NCBI GenBank assembly: GCA_013400115.1 | Contig: VXBP01007533.1 | Coordinates: forward strand, 897,361-961,360 | Direction: 5' to 3' | DNA length: 64,000 nt | Source of the DNA: Rhinopomastus cyanomelas | Lineage: Eukaryota > Chordata > Aves > Bucerotiformes > Rhinopomastidae | Part shown: positions 13,085 to 25,723 of the stretch, piece by piece | Numbering within the stretch: position 1 is the stretch's first letter | Layout: each line of letters opens with the position of its first letter | Translations under genes and position numbers: made by a program | The notes under the pieces: model-generated | Databases searched by the model: none | Seen by the model: the letters and a program-made list of their open reading frames with translations, nothing else | Told to the model about the DNA's origin: nothing

Positions 13085-13555
13085 TTCCCCTCTCACATTT
13101 ATATTATTTAGGGTGACTAATCATAATAACAAATTGATTAAGGTTAACTGGATAAAGTCATCTAAGTCATATTTACTGCTAAACTAACTGCCCAGGGAGG
13201 TGAATTAATGGTCTTTACAGAAACCTTTTATGGTTATTTGGCCACAAGGTGTGATCTGGTTTGATCTTTTATGCAACATAAATCAGTTTAATGGTTAAAT
13301 CTGTGCAGCTAGCTGTTGAATTTAAATGAGGGCTTTTTAAATGAAGTATGATGCTTTTTCACACACAGAGGGACATTGAGCAGGTGTATATTGCAATTAA
13401 ATGGGAAAACTTACAATTAGATAATGTTAAGTTTGTGACACTGGCTGACAGAAGCCCGGAGATTCATGGTGAAGGTCCATGATCAATCATTAATTCATGC
13501 CACTGCAGAAGAAGTAAAATTGCAAATGATTTCTGTTGAGGTCAAAGCAGTGTGG
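13085..13555. promoter_or_regulatory. strongest candidate conserved non-coding block
   Basis: This is a long, AT-rich, non-repetitive block crowded with motifs typical of developmental enhancers. It has several TAAT or ATTA homeodomain cores (for example AATTGATTAAGG and GAATTAATGG), a T-box half site AGGTGTGA at 13247-13254, and a TCF/LEF core TTTGATC at 13260-13266. A further AT-rich stretch with CAATTA, ATTAG and CATTAATTCAT lies at 13390-13510. No frame is coding and no repeat is visible. Enhancer function and conservation are inferred from composition only. Confidence 0.35.
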
Positions 13556-13967
13556 GAGAGGGATGCAGGTCGTGCAGCAGATGCCTGATACCAGTGTCTC
13601 ATTTCAATAGCCTTGGGTTCAAACACTCTGTAAAGTTACAGATGGAAATTATTCGACCTTAGGAGGCAGTTCTCAGCCTTTCTAGCATTTATTCTTCTCT
13701 TGGCAATACCCAGGAAGGTCAGGCAGAGGCCAGGGACCCATTATAACAGGCAGGATACAAACATGTTCTGGGAGACAGCTTCAGAAAGTTGTAGATTTTC
13801 CAGGATGGGAGAAAATGAAAAAGGTATTAGCAGCTCTCCTGGCCTTCCTGCACTTTAACACTGTTCTCCTAAATTGCCTGATGTAGTCACAGTCTCTGCG
13901 CCCTCATTTAGGCAGCAGTTGTAGCTCTCTCAAGAGCTTACACTTTAAGCGGTGAATCCACTTAGAC

Positions 13968-14025
13968 TCATGTCATTGTTTAGGTTGCAAAAGACCTTCA
14001 GGATGACCAAGCCCAACCCACGAAT
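13968..14025 (-). mobile_element. old CR1 3' end fragment
   Basis: The plus strand reads 'tcattgtttaggttgcaaaa' then 'gaccttcaggatgaccaagcc'-like sequence. This is a diverged form of the avian CR1 end motif 'tttaggttggaaaagacctt'. It comes from a different and older CR1 subfamily than the 'ggattggaagggacct' copies elsewhere in the window. Only the last few dozen bases remain, and the left boundary is eroded. Confidence 0.5.
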
Positions 14026-14964
14026 CCTGCTTTCACCCAAGGAAGATAAAAGGGACCAACCGTTAGGCAGGGCGGCTTAGCTGTGAGCTGCTTCCACGTG
14101 TGGTTACTCAGGTGTTTCCTGAAGAACGGGAAAACTGTTTTGGATGTTTCTTGAGCACTAGGGAAAGCTTCTTTGCAGCTGAGAAGGCATGGAGGGGAGT
14201 TAATGATTCCTATCTGATTGACTTCTGAGTACTCCTGTGTTAATGTTTTACTGAAAATATTAAAGAGTAGGCAAAGACCTTTGGAGCAGGTGGTGAGTGG
14301 AGATGGCTGAAAGGATTCATGAACATTGAGGAAGAGATTGATTGGGGCACCAGGAGACACGTTTTTCCCATCCAAGTCAAAGTGAATGATGGGTCATGGT
14401 TCTCCTAGACTTGTCTACTTGTTGAGCAGAAAACAGTTGCTTGTTTTTCCTGTGGAGCTCAGTCCCACTGAATAATGAAACTAAAAAGCTCAGATATTCT
14501 GCCCAGCCTTTCTGCATGTCTGAACTCCCTAGTGTGACCCAGGGGATGCAGTACAGCTACTTGCACAGTGTTGAGCTGGAACTTGGAGGTCTTGGGTCAT
14601 CTAGTTACATCCATAACTCTTTTGCCTGTTATGACTGTGTGCTTTCTGCATGCTTGCTGTTCATCTCCCATCATGGAAAACTGATCTAGACATGCAGAGC
14701 TCTGGGTAAGTATTGTCTGTAAGTACGAGGATGAATTGGCTGTGTAAGCGCTAAGCCTGCTTACCATGGATGTGCATTAAGTTTACTGCTTGAAGTAATA
14801 GAGTGTCTGGGAAATCCACCCATGTGCAGGATTGGAGCACACTGTGAGCGCTTCTTGGATTATGGGTTCTCACAGCTGCCAGCCACTTTGTTTGTTCCTC
14901 CCCAGTGGATCGCCTGTGCAGAAGTTCTCTCTCAGCAAAGTCAATAAATAATGTTTTAACACTT
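14026..14964. other. unique non-coding sequence
   Basis: No gene is recognisable. A 125-codon minus-strand frame (13998-14375) begins in the CR1 remnant's flank and has no known domain. A donor-like CTGG-GTAAGT occurs at 14706 without a convincing acceptor. Confidence 0.5.
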
Positions 14965-15030
14965 GCAGTAATCATTTGCATCTTCAAAGCTCTTTGCAGA
15001 CACAAATTAATTGAAGAATTGTCGTCAACC
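14965..15030. repeat. ancient amniote SINE-like fragment
   Basis: The phrase 'tcttcaaagctctttgcag' followed by 'acacaaattaattgaag' resembles a widely shared amniote repeat piece ('cttcaaagcgctttacaaacattaatt'-like) from a MIR or L2-related family. The fragment is short, so the call is tentative. Confidence 0.35.
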
Positions 15031-18000
15031 AAGAAATCAGAGCTTTGTCTTTGTGAATTTTAACCTGCGGTGTTACAAAACCTACCTGATATAAAAATTA
15101 CCTGTTGTAATAAATGCTACTCATAGAGCAAGCAACGGACTTCTTTCTCTCTTAAGGTCAAAGCTGTGATTGATGAAGTTTTAATTTCTTTTTTTCTTTA
15201 TTAACTGGCTCAACTCACAAAAGAACAACAGAAAAAAGCAATTAGCTATATTCTCTCCAGCCTGCTCTTTCTGTGAATTTGCAGTATTGCAAACTGGATT
15301 CTAATGCTGTTGCCTTTTGTTTATTTCCTTTTTGAGCACAACTAAATAGAAAGAATACCACCAAAGAGATGTGATTTTTAGAGCCTTAAAAACTTTTCAA
15401 GGGGGTTCAAGATAGTGCGTGATCTGACTTCAGACAGTATCTTTCTGTGTCACATTAAAATGCAAGTCAGTGCATGAAGTGTGCCACCACTTGGGTGAGG
15501 TAAGTAAATATTATGTTCCTATCTAACATCTGCCTCAAGCCACATAAAAGGCCAAATAGAGACTTGGGATATTTGGGTGCAAATCATTAAAACTGCAGCT
15601 TCTTAAATGACTGACTTCAGTCCAAAGAGAGATAGTTAGGAGTGGAATTAGACTCAGTCTTCACCCATCTCCTGTACACCTAACTGGTTTAGTAACATAG
15701 TGACTTACAAAAAGCTGCTCTAATGAGTCTGATGGCATTTCACACTTTTGTTGCCATGATTGTTTCGCTGTTTTTAAATCATAGCTTATTGTTTCTGTAG
15801 TGCTTGGGCTTTTATACAGGGTGGGGTTTACTTCAGAGAAACATGGAGATGAGCTGGCTTAATTCTGTCACCACCTGAAATATCTGGCCCTGACAAAAGT
15901 TACTTGGAGATGTGTAGGTCAGTCTCTGCTCTGATTTTATGACTTGTTTCTCTTGATTGGGTGTTTTAAATCTGCTGTTAAGAATAAGGTTGGTTCATTC
16001 TGCTAGAGGAGATACGTAGTCACAAACTGTCATAGCCTTGCAATTTTGGAAGGTCAAATGCTGCCTCTCTTTGTGTCACTGCTCAAAGAGGAAACTGAGA
16101 GGTAAGGACTGCATAGGGACTCTCTCAAACACATACAGAGTCTCAGCAGTTTCTTGCTTTCGTTGTGCTTTCAGATTTGCTCTGGCAGAGTTGTCCAATT
16201 AGGGATAAAAAATAGTGTTAGAGCCTGACTGTGGTACCCAAAGATAGAGCTGGTTACTGAGCGTTCAGCCACGCTCCCAATTAAAGCTGCTGCAAAACAT
16301 GAAGCAGGTATTCTGTGGTGATGCAGGCACTGGTGAGAAGGAAAGTGAGTAAAGGTAAATCATCTCTGTTAGGCCAAGCGTCCACTTCTCTGTAACTCTG
16401 CCAGAGAAGCTGTGCAGAAGTGGTCCAAGCATTCAGGGGGTGCGAAGCAGCACACAGCTGCGATTACCCACTTGCTGCTCCAGGTGTTCCATCTTCAGTC
16501 CTACCTGGCTGTGCTGCAACTCATTTTCTGCTTGTGCTGCAGGAAGGAAACAAAGCAGCACTTCCATCTCCCCTGCTTTACCCTTGAAAAGAGATGCTCC
16601 TTCACAGGCAGAGGAAAAAGTGGTAGTAAAGGCACTAGCATGGGACTTGGAGGGTTTTCGTTTAATTCTTATTTCTGCCACAGACCGCCTGAGTCATTGA
16701 GTATGATGCTTACTCTCCGGGTCCCTTCAGTACAGCAGGTGCAGGATGATCCTCTCCCAGCCTTTTCCTTTGTTGTCCAGTTATGTGGTGTTGAGGGCAA
16801 TTGCAGGCCACCCCGAGCTGATTCAGGCTGGGATTAAATGAAATCAGAGAGTGGAAGGCTGACGCCTGCTGGGTTTGGGAGTGGGGCTGCACCTCATCTG
16901 CAGGAGTGGGGACTCGGATGTCTTGTTAGAGCTCTTGCAGCCACACTAAGTGGTTCTGTGCTGATGTGTGCTGGACGTGAGGACTCTGCACGGTGACGTT
17001 GCAGTGTCACATCAGCCATGAGGAGTAACGAGGTGCTTTGCTGAAAGAGAAACCATGTGTGTGCTCTGCAGATTCCTATGGGTCCAGATACCAGAGTAAT
17101 TCAAAGTAATAAAATTCTACTTGGCAGCTCTTGTTTCATTTCCCAGACCTGGAGCTTGATTTACTTACCTGAGGTTTACTACATCTCTAGTAAGGTTTAG
17201 AGGAATTTGGAGATTAAGATGGGGTCTGTAACTCTGTAGGACAGTCACAGCTTGATTTCAGCCTTATGCAGGACACTGCACCGGCTGTGATTACTTACAT
17301 TATCCAGTCACCTCCAAGCTAGAACATGAAATATTTTGTCAAAAATCCCTCTATTCTGCTGTGGTTGAATTTTAAATGGTCGAATGATGCCAGGTTGACC
17401 TTACATATTATTGTACTTGTTACGACATTGCAAGGCTGCCAGTAATTTGCTGCTGAACTGTTCTGAAACAGAAGCCCAGCAAGATAAGGCAGAGCATAGA
17501 CCATAGGAGAAAACAAAAGACAGCACGGACACATGGCCAGGTTTGATGCGACAACTTACACAAAACTTTTTGTAGAGCAGATTTCTGTTTTCCCTGACGC
17601 TCTAGTTGTTCTTGTGGCTCTGAGGCGTTTGAGTGTAGAGGCACCACGAGAACCGACGTTCAGTTCTGCAGGAATAAATGGAAACCTCGTACTGCTGTGT
17701 GACAGCTGCAGCCCTTCTTCTGCAGGGGAACTGCAATGTCTAAGTAACCAACCAGAAGTGCCCAAGTGCGTGCTGTGAGCTGTTGGACCCGGCCCTGCTG
17801 AAAAGCCCTTGAGTGTCTTTTGATGAATCTCAGAAGGGTTTGTGTATTTGATTCAGGTCTGGCATTGCTTCTGTCACAGCTCCAGTCAGCACTGTCCCTT
17901 CAGTGGCTGGGGCCTGGAGGAGTGTGGAGTGCAGGGGAAGTGGCCATGTTAGATGCAAGTTACATAAAGAACAGTTTATCCCCAGCCGTGAACGATAATG

Positions 18001-18576
18001 CTGCTGTAATTCCATTAGTGCACTTTGCTGACATTTGAAACAACCTGTGTGAAGTTTCAGTGTCTTGCTTATCTCCCCAGACCCCTCGGAGGTGCTTGTG
18101 GCCACCTCTCAGCTCCCCCATTGCCTGCCTCCCCTTGCTGGCAGCCAGCAGTCGGAATGTGGGAGGCATGAGCATGCAGCCCTTCTTGTATTAAGCCCTC
18201 TGCCTCCTGGCACAGCCAACCCCATACAGCCTGTGCAGTGCGGTTTGGTGGGGGAATTACCCCATCCCTCCACACTCCTGGCTGGCTGGGTGCAACTCGG
18301 CTCCAGCCTGAAGGCTGTAAGCAAAGCCTGAGCATGATGCAGAGCTAACTGCCTCCTTGGGGTTTATTATCCAACTCTTCTTTGATGCTCTCTGCAAAAA
18401 CAGTTCTGTGGCTTCTGGTTCGCATCCCAGGCTGGAGGTAGATGTGGCAGGAGTGAGCACACCCGACCTGCAGGCACGCTTGGCAACATGCCACTGCAAT
18501 GGCCTTGTGGGCCTGGAGAGCAGCTCTGCTGCTGGGCTTGCCAGATCCTGACATCTGGCTGCAAGTCCCACAACGG
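15031..18576. other. unique non-coding sequence
   Basis: I see no gene. A donor-like GAG-GTAAGT lies at 15500. A minus-strand donor CAG-GTAAGT near 17168 pairs with an acceptor-like CCTACAG about 65 nt away, with one open frame between them; I give it little weight. 17530-18340 is GC-richer and therefore carries longer chance frames on both strands. A weak MIR-like patch is listed at 16085-16150. Confidence 0.5.
16085..16150 (-). repeat. possible MIR remnant
   Basis: The plus strand reads 'aagaggaaactgagaggtaa' and later 'cacatacagag'. That fits the minus-strand reading of MIR (gaggaaactgag ... cacacag). Only a short stretch fits. Confidence 0.25.
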
Positions 18577-18720
18577 GCTGGGAGCTGGAAGCTAGGAGTG
18601 GGAGCTGAGGTTGTGAGCTGAATCTGGAGTTGTGAGTGGGGGGCTGGGGTTGTGAGCAGGGAGCTAGTGCTGTCAGCTGGAGGTGGGGGTGTGAGCTGGA
18701 TCTGGGGGTGTGAGTTGCAA
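18577..18720 (+). repeat. degenerate minisatellite, unit about 20 bp
   Basis: Six or seven imperfect units of about 19-21 bp follow each other, each built on 'ttgtgagctggatctggggg'-like sequence. The units starting at 18611, 18630, 18650, 18670 and 18690 are clearest. Purine (G) bias on the plus strand is strong. The complement creates proline- and serine-rich chance frames on the minus strand. Such arrays can vary in copy number between individuals. Confidence 0.65.
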
Positions 18721-21287
18721 GCCCCCATGTAGAGGGAGTTGGTGAGTCTGGAGCGATTTGCACCGGGCCCTCATGCCACTCCCTTCCTTGGGCCCCTTGG
18801 ACTGTTTGAGTGTTTGTGACCCCCCCAGACCCTCTCCAGGGGGACCATAAGCTATAGCATTTCAAGTGAGGGAAGGATGATGGTGGGACAAAAAAGAAGC
18901 AAGGGAAAGGCACCTAATACGATTTCAGAGAGCCCTCTGGCAGTCTGTCCGTGGGAGGCTGCCATGTATAATAAGGAAACGATTTGTCTTGGAATGATTC
19001 AGCGTGTAAAACTCTCCCTCCATGACCTCGTCCTAAGTCCCCAGCACGGGACTGCAGGAGGTTTCCAGTGGATCAGAGCTGACAAGTCACAATAGTTTTC
19101 ATATGCTTGGAGGAGAGGTCAGAGTGTCCATGCTGAGGCAGCGTTCTCACTGCTGCACGGGGCTATGTGGAGCCACATTTCACCTTTACCCCTTGGAGGG
19201 AGGTGGATTTTGCCCTGCTTGGAGACACATTAACCATCAGGGAGCTTTCCTTGTCTCCCCAGATGGCCCATGGGCTTGTGCTTCCCACAGCCTCACCCTC
19301 TGTCTATGGGACCATGGTGAACGAAACCCCACTTGCAGCTGTGGACTTCTTTCCCTGCTGATTTTCCCGTGCTCTGAGCTGGTCCATTGGCATCTCCCTC
19401 AGGTTTCCACTCTTTTTATGGTTGACGACAGGGAAGGCTGAAGCCTGGAGCAGCTGCCCCGTAGGAGCCTGGTGATAGGGGCCATTTTTTAGCAAAGGAA
19501 ACTGATGTGAATTTTCTGGACATTGCTGTAGACATGAGCGTCGAATCATTTTTTCTTCTCAGGCACTCTGGGAGTTCTCCTGTCCAGCACTGTAAGCCTC
19601 TACCTGACTTGCACAAATGATTACAAAACTGCTGTTTCTTGGGAATTGAACTGATTTTATAGGTTGTCAGGCTCTCCCAGTGAGTGTGGGAGTGGAAGAG
19701 GAGAGACAGCAGCAAAGTGAGGTCAGCAGCACTGCTTGGGCAAATGCTGACTTTTAAAACAGTGGCCACCTGGACATGCTTCTCTGTCCTCTAATACACA
19801 CTCTCATATGGCTGTGGCTTGTTTTCATTGAAAATTATGTCATTATTTTCTCTTGGGGTTGGATCTTTTGCTGCTTGCTTTCTGCAGTTCATTATACCGA
19901 TGCAAAGAGGCTGTGAGCTGTGAGCAGATCAAACCAGACAGGGGCTTGTGGGCAGCCTGAGGGGATTGCAGGTCCCTGCCTGCTGCCACTGTCACATGGG
20001 GAAGGAGCAGCTGTGTTTCTATGCAGTTCCCTTGCAGAGCAGCACAGCTGTCTCCAGGACAAGCATTGCTCCTTTACTTTTCATTAGCTGAGCATAGAGA
20101 TGGCCAGGATTCCTGACCCTACAAGTTCTGGGCAGTCTAAACTGTGCATCTGGCTGAAGGCCATGAAATACATACAGTAACCCTTGGGGAACTGGAGGGA
20201 GAACTGCATCTAATTCCGAGATGAGAGAAGAGTCAAACTTTGCACATGAGTGACCATTCTGCTGCAAGATGAGGCTGGACTAGGCATGCAATGGGGTTTC
20301 AGGGTGAGGAGTTAAAGACCTGCACCAGATCCCTTCCCCTACAGCCGTGACTTATGCCTGCTGCACTGCGACCAGCTCAGTGCAGGAACTGTGTTTAAAC
20401 TAGTTATGAGCTTGTGTCTAAAAAGCTGCTGGTGGGCGCCGCAGCCTTAGTGAACTCACAAGACACAAGCAAGGCTGAGGTGAACGGGGCACCCAGTGTT
20501 AGCCCAGAGCAAGGTTAATGCTCAATAGGGAAGGAGATGTCAGAAGTTCAAGCCAGTACTTAGGGTTTGTGAGTTCAGTTTCTGAATGCGTTGCTCTCCA
20601 GGTCCTTCAGAGACATCAGCATAGATTGTAAGTGAAGTAAGTCCTTTCCCCCTTATTTAGGTGATATCTATTAGCTGAGGGCTCGTTTTCTGTTCTGATT
20701 GCTGAGGGGACATTTTGGCCAGCAGCAGTTTCCAATCTGGCAAGAACAACCACAGTGTTACAGGAAGGAAGAGAAGTCAAGATCCATGGAGAAAATATTT
20801 TTATTCTCTTTTTCTGACTGGTTTGAAAATAGCCCCTATGCAGGCTCTGTCAGCCAGGAACTGATTTGATTCAAGTTGCCTGTTCTTATGTATTGGCTAG
20901 GAACAAGTCCACTCTACATCTCTTCTGGTTTTGGTCAGAATTTGGGGAAAATCAGCCTGGACTGGGATTCCTGCTTGGGCTGTGTGTTTGCTGGCTCAAA
21001 CAGTGGCAGAATCTGCTGCTGTGTGGGGAGGGTGTGTGCGATGAACGTCTTGTCCTAGCTCCTCACATCCAGAGAGTGGCTCTGAAATATGCAGCGTTTT
21101 GTCAACAGCATTTGCCTCTCAGCAGCTACAGTTTGCTCTCATGATGCTAGATAGACTTGTCAATGACAGGAGTGCCTAGTCCCAACTTTGTATGTTGCCA
21201 GTACCAGTGCATTGCAGTCTGGCAAACGCAATAGCAGAGGTAACACAGGGAGGGTGGAGGGAAATTGGTGTCTGACTGTCTGCCAGT
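18721..21287. other. unique non-coding sequence
   Basis: Open frames up to 117 codons exist on both strands, but none shows a domain, signal peptide or conserved pattern that I recognise. No RNA gene or repeat was identified. Confidence 0.5.
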
Positions 21288-21445
21288 CATCATCTCCCTT
21301 GCTCTGCTGTTCACTTGTGCGGTGTAGAACAAGTCATGTAACCTTTCTGTGTCTCAGTTCCTTCCCGTATAATGAGGACAAATATTAATTTGTCTCCTAG
21401 TGACAGAGGGCGGTTGCGTTCACATGTACAGAGTGCTGTGGTAAT
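21288..21445 (+). repeat. MIR SINE remnant
   Basis: The best block reads 'aacaagtcatgtaaccttt', 'ctgtgtctcagttccttcc' and 'gtataatgaggac' in order, matching the MIR order (gcaagtcacttaacctct, gagcctcagtttcctca, tctgtaaaatgggga). Upstream 'ttgctctgctgttcacttg' fits the preceding MIR part. It extends weakly through 'aaatattaatttgtctcctag'. MIR was active before mammals and birds split, so this is a very old insertion. Confidence 0.6.
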
Positions 21446-24400
21446 CACAGCTATTCCATCAGTGCCATGTATTGTTATCCCGCTGTGTGAACGGTCGGTG
21501 TTGTGGGGCATGCTGAGCATGAGACCGGCGGGAAACTGTGGGTCGGTATCACGCGAGCTGGACCTGGCCCCTGGATCTGCACTGTTACTTTATAGCCTGG
21601 TGCGTTGATGGTGCACGAAGTTGTCCCTGACTGAGGCATGGCTTAGCGGGAAACCCAAATTTATGATGGCACTTGGTACTTCCGACGATACATGACACGT
21701 GGGATACGTTTCGTGAAATGTCTCTTTTAGCTGATGAAAAGAAATTGAGTGCTTTCATTCAAGATTCCTGGTCAAAAGTCTTTCTATCTGCAAACAGCCC
21801 AACAACGTCAAACTTGGTTGCTGTGGTGTAGCCAGCGAGCCATCCACCCTTGCAGCCCAGCAGTAGTGTGAAGCACAGAGGCTTTGCACACAGTGAGAAA
21901 TCTGTGTATGGGTCATTTCGGGGACTCATTTGTCAGGGTCTGTGCAAACCCCTCTCCATGGACTTTCCTGGATTTTGCCTCTCTGAAAATACCACCATGG
22001 TGCAGCGGCAAACCGGGATGGGCTCTGCCCTTAGCTGCAAGTGGTGTGTTATGTTCTCTTCCCTCGTCTCTGCTGTGTGGGTATGTTGGGGCTATGTCAA
22101 ATACTGCAGTCCTGTGGCAGAATAAGCATTCTTCCTTGTTCTAGGGGAACCTGGGACCCGAGCTACCCTGTTTAAGCTCACCTCGGGTATTTCTGATACC
22201 TGCCCTGGCCTGCCCATCTATGTACCAGTGGTCTCAATCTGCTGGTTTGTAGGCAAGAAACCGGCTGCTGCTGTTGGCTGTGTATTATCTTTCGAACTTT
22301 GCTGCAGGTTTGTTGAGAGGTTTCTTTGTTGAGACCCTGTAAGTGATGCTGCTTTGGTTTACGAGCTCCCCAGAATTTAGAGTTTCTGATCACATGGCAT
22401 GTGGATTATTACTTTTTAATCTTAAATAAAACAAAGAATAAAACCTGAGGTTTGGTGTAGAACTCAAACACCCAGCGAGCCTGGATATTCACCCAGCGAG
22501 CCTGGATGTTTGGCTCTCACAGCACAAGGCAGCATCTGCAGAACATAAAGGGTTACTTATTGTAGCAGTAGCATGATGAGGTGCTACAAACACTAATGAT
22601 CCAAAAAGCTGAGTTTTAGCTTACTTGAGAGTTGTGTCCAGTGTTTTCATGCCTGTTAACTTTGCAGACAGCAGATTGCCTGCAGGAGCCGGAGATCCAG
22701 GCAACTACATGAAAAGTTACTACAATGCACGTAGTGTCTGACTAGAGCTGTGGTCCGTAGTGGGAAGTTAGACAAGGTGAGACTGTAAAAGGCCAGTAAT
22801 TGTACACAGGAGAGGGCTGTGATTGCTTTGAATGTGGAGCCACTGTCAGGAGCACAGAGGGAAAAAGCACAGAGTATCCGAGCGCTCCTATCTCAACCAA
22901 GAGATAAAGCTAAGTGAAGTGGCAGAAAGGACTAGGGGATGGTGCTGCTGTTGCCTGTGTGTTTTCACTTCAGGGATTTGGAGAAATTTGGGATTTTATG
23001 CTGCCTTTGGCATGGCTTTGCTACCCTTTGCCAAGTTTCATCAATCAGCAGCCAGGGGTTACACGAAGGGTATGGTGTCTACCTGGTGGGAATTCAAGGG
23101 CCAGCAGGAGAAGTTTCAGTAGTGTTTGTTTAAAGGCACTTCAGGTTGTGCTTGGGTTTTTGTAAAGTATTTTTGGCTCCTGAAACATAACTGTCATCCT
23201 TTAAGTATTATCAACAGTGTAAGAGCATCATGTAGTAACAGCAGGCTGGGTTGCATGAGAGAGTGTCAGACTGGCTTGCTGCTGCATTAAAAATGTCAAA
23301 CCTTGCAGTATCTCAGCTCTTGATTTTTCTCTGGTTTTTAGCACTTTGAAATTTGATGCCCTCATCTTGTCAAAGGGAAGAATATCTCAAATTAGAGCTC
23401 ACTGATTCGTCACAGCCTCAAATAAGTACAATTCGTAGCCATAACTCAGAGAGAAATTTAAATGTTGAAGTTGGCTACATTCATCAAATTGCTGAGATCC
23501 AGCTAAACAGATGAATTTTTACTTCAGCATCCCATCAGTCCTAAAGCAGACCTTTTCCTTTCGAGATACTCCTCTCAATTTGCTCTTATCCTTTGAGATT
23601 CTGTTTTGTCTTCTGTGCTGACAGCACCGGTATCCCCGTCTTTATGTCTCTTAGGCAGGCATGGCTGTTCCCAGTCCCGTGGTGGTGTCGCGCTTCTGAC
23701 ATTGCTCTGTGCATACAGAAATCCTTAATTATGGCACGCTCAATCAAACAGTATGTAGAGTGTGGGCTAAACCCTGGGATATTTTTAGTCTGTGTTGGCC
23801 TTACCATGGCCCTTGCTGCATTTCTCTGGGAAAAAAATTGGAGAGCAGCATCATTTAGCTTGTCCCACATAACTCCAGGCTCTTGGAAAGCTGGAGTTTC
23901 CTGCCAGGCTTGGGACTTATGGGACAGTTGTTTTCCCACCAGGAACATGCCCATTTTAGCATATAAGACCTCATGCCTTATTAATTTTGATGAGTGTTCA
24001 GGGTGGAAAAACAACCTCAAGACTAGACATTGTGTTGTCTTTGGAGGGGGTAAACCCCAAAGGTTGTAAGTGCAAACTGTGAGTAGATTATGTGTAGCAC
24101 ATGTCTGTTTCCCCTTGCTCCCTCTGCAGAGCAACAAGACATATGCTGTGTCACTGCTTTCCTGGGGCTGTGGGAGAGAGTTTATGATGTGGGAATGGAA
24201 GAGGGGTGTGGGAAGGCTGGGTTGACATTACTGGGGATAGAAGAAAACTGGCATTATAGGTATGGTGGGTAGGGAGGGACACTCCACTTGAGACCCAGAA
24301 CTGACTTCTTCCATATCTTGACACGGATCAGGGCAACAAAGATTGGCTGAAGGTCCTAAGCATGGAATTCTTCCTTTGCTGGGCGAAGTACTGCATTAAG

Positions 24401-25723
24401 AACTAAAGGAATTTGTTTTGTGCAGTCATTGTACTGGATGAGAAAAACAAGACCCCTCTATATATTTGATTAAAACTAATTGTTCACTTTTAGAACTGCT
24501 CAGAATCTGAGGAGTGCGTTTTAGAAGAAAACACTGCTGGTCCTAAACTGAACCAAGACTTAGATTAATCACAGGCTGCCGTGCAACAGAAAGCATTTCA
24601 GAATCCATCAAGTTCATGGGAAAGTGATCTTGGAAGAGTAACAAATAAATACTGTGACCTTTTGACTCTGCTAGCCCTGGAGCTCTGGTAAGTTTGCAGC
24701 CAGGCACTTGGTTCCAGGGCAAGACTTGTCATTGCTGCAGTGAAGTAAATCACCATGAGGAGGAGGCCTCAGTAGCCCTGTCTTTTTAGAGATTGAATTC
24801 CCCGTGGGTGCCTCTTCCATCAGTGACAGCATAAATGGGAGCAGAATGATAGATCTGCTCAGGAAACCTGAAGTACCACCATCTTAAACATTATTAGTTA
24901 ATGCAGTTTCAGAAATGCCAACATTATCATTGCTGTGGTCTGCAGTGGTGGTTCTGGCTGAATCCCAATGGGATGGGATAGATTTGTCTCCAAGGCAGAT
25001 TTAGTGAGGATATGGAGGGTGTTGTAGTGCTCTACAGAAGCACCATTTTGATGTGGCACATGTAGGACACACGAGGTTCATTTTCACATCTCTTCAGCAG
25101 TTCTGAAGACACTGAATTAATGATGGGAAGTAAAATAGCTTTTGGAAAAATCATTGTTTTTAATGATTATGAATTTAATGATCCTTAGACCTTATGTTAG
25201 GGAAGGGGAGTTTCTCTGCAATTTAATTAGAGGATTTGGGTTTTTTGGCTTTGCTTTCTATAGCTTCGGCAGAGCTGTGTGCATCTGGGTCTGGACTCTG
25301 ATGTCTCACGTTTTAATTACAGTTAAGCTGCAGACATTGAACCAAGTGTCATATTGCCAGGCTGGTTTTCAGACCAGTGAGATCAGGCCTGGAGAGGTTT
25401 GACTTGTTTTATGCATCCAGAATACTGAAAAAGTGACTAGAGGTTCTTTTTGTTTTGACTTACGTGCTTTATGAGGATGGAGGCTAATCTTTTATGGTTT
25501 ACATTTTCAGTCTTCTCTCTGATCTTTAGCTCCAAATGAATACTGCAGTAAGTTAAGCCTGGTTTCCTGCACATTTGTGTCTTGTGGTTGGTTGTGAACC
25601 CTGATGAATGTAGTTAGGTCTCATATATAAGGCTATTTCCTATGTGGTTTAGTTTAGTAAGGCGTGAGTTCACGTTTCAGCCTTTCCTGGAGCTGCTAGG
25701 TCTACGTCCTCTCCAAAGCTTGT
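21446..25723. other. unique non-coding sequence
   Basis: No gene is recognisable. Two opposite-strand frames overlap at 23586-24137 (183 codons, minus) and 23593-24069 (158 codons, plus). Neither has a known domain, and the overlap suggests a locally stop-poor stretch rather than two genes. A donor-like CTG-GTAAGT lies at 24688. Confidence 0.5.
22469..22510 (+). repeat. 21-bp tandem duplication, two copies
   Basis: The unit cacccagcgagcctggatatt occurs at 22469-22489 and again at 22490-22510 with one base changed (a to g). It looks like a recent replication-slippage duplication. Confidence 0.9.

Noticed and set aside
16412..16837. 141-codon plus-strand frame
   Set aside because: No domain, no promoter-like context, and two other frames are open over the same region.
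17168..17240. Minus-strand donor CAG-GTAAGT with an acceptor-like CCTACAG about 65 nt away
   Set aside because: The acceptor lacks a good pyrimidine tract, so I did not list it as an exon candidate.
18257..18913. 218-codon minus-strand frame
   Set aside because: Much of it is the complement of the G-rich minisatellite, giving Pro/Ser/Gln-rich repeats. Several other frames are open over the same bases.
23586..24137. Opposite-strand frames of 183 and 158 codons
   Set aside because: Neither translation is recognisable; mutual overlap on both strands points to a stop-poor stretch. Codon-level conservation would be needed to revive either.
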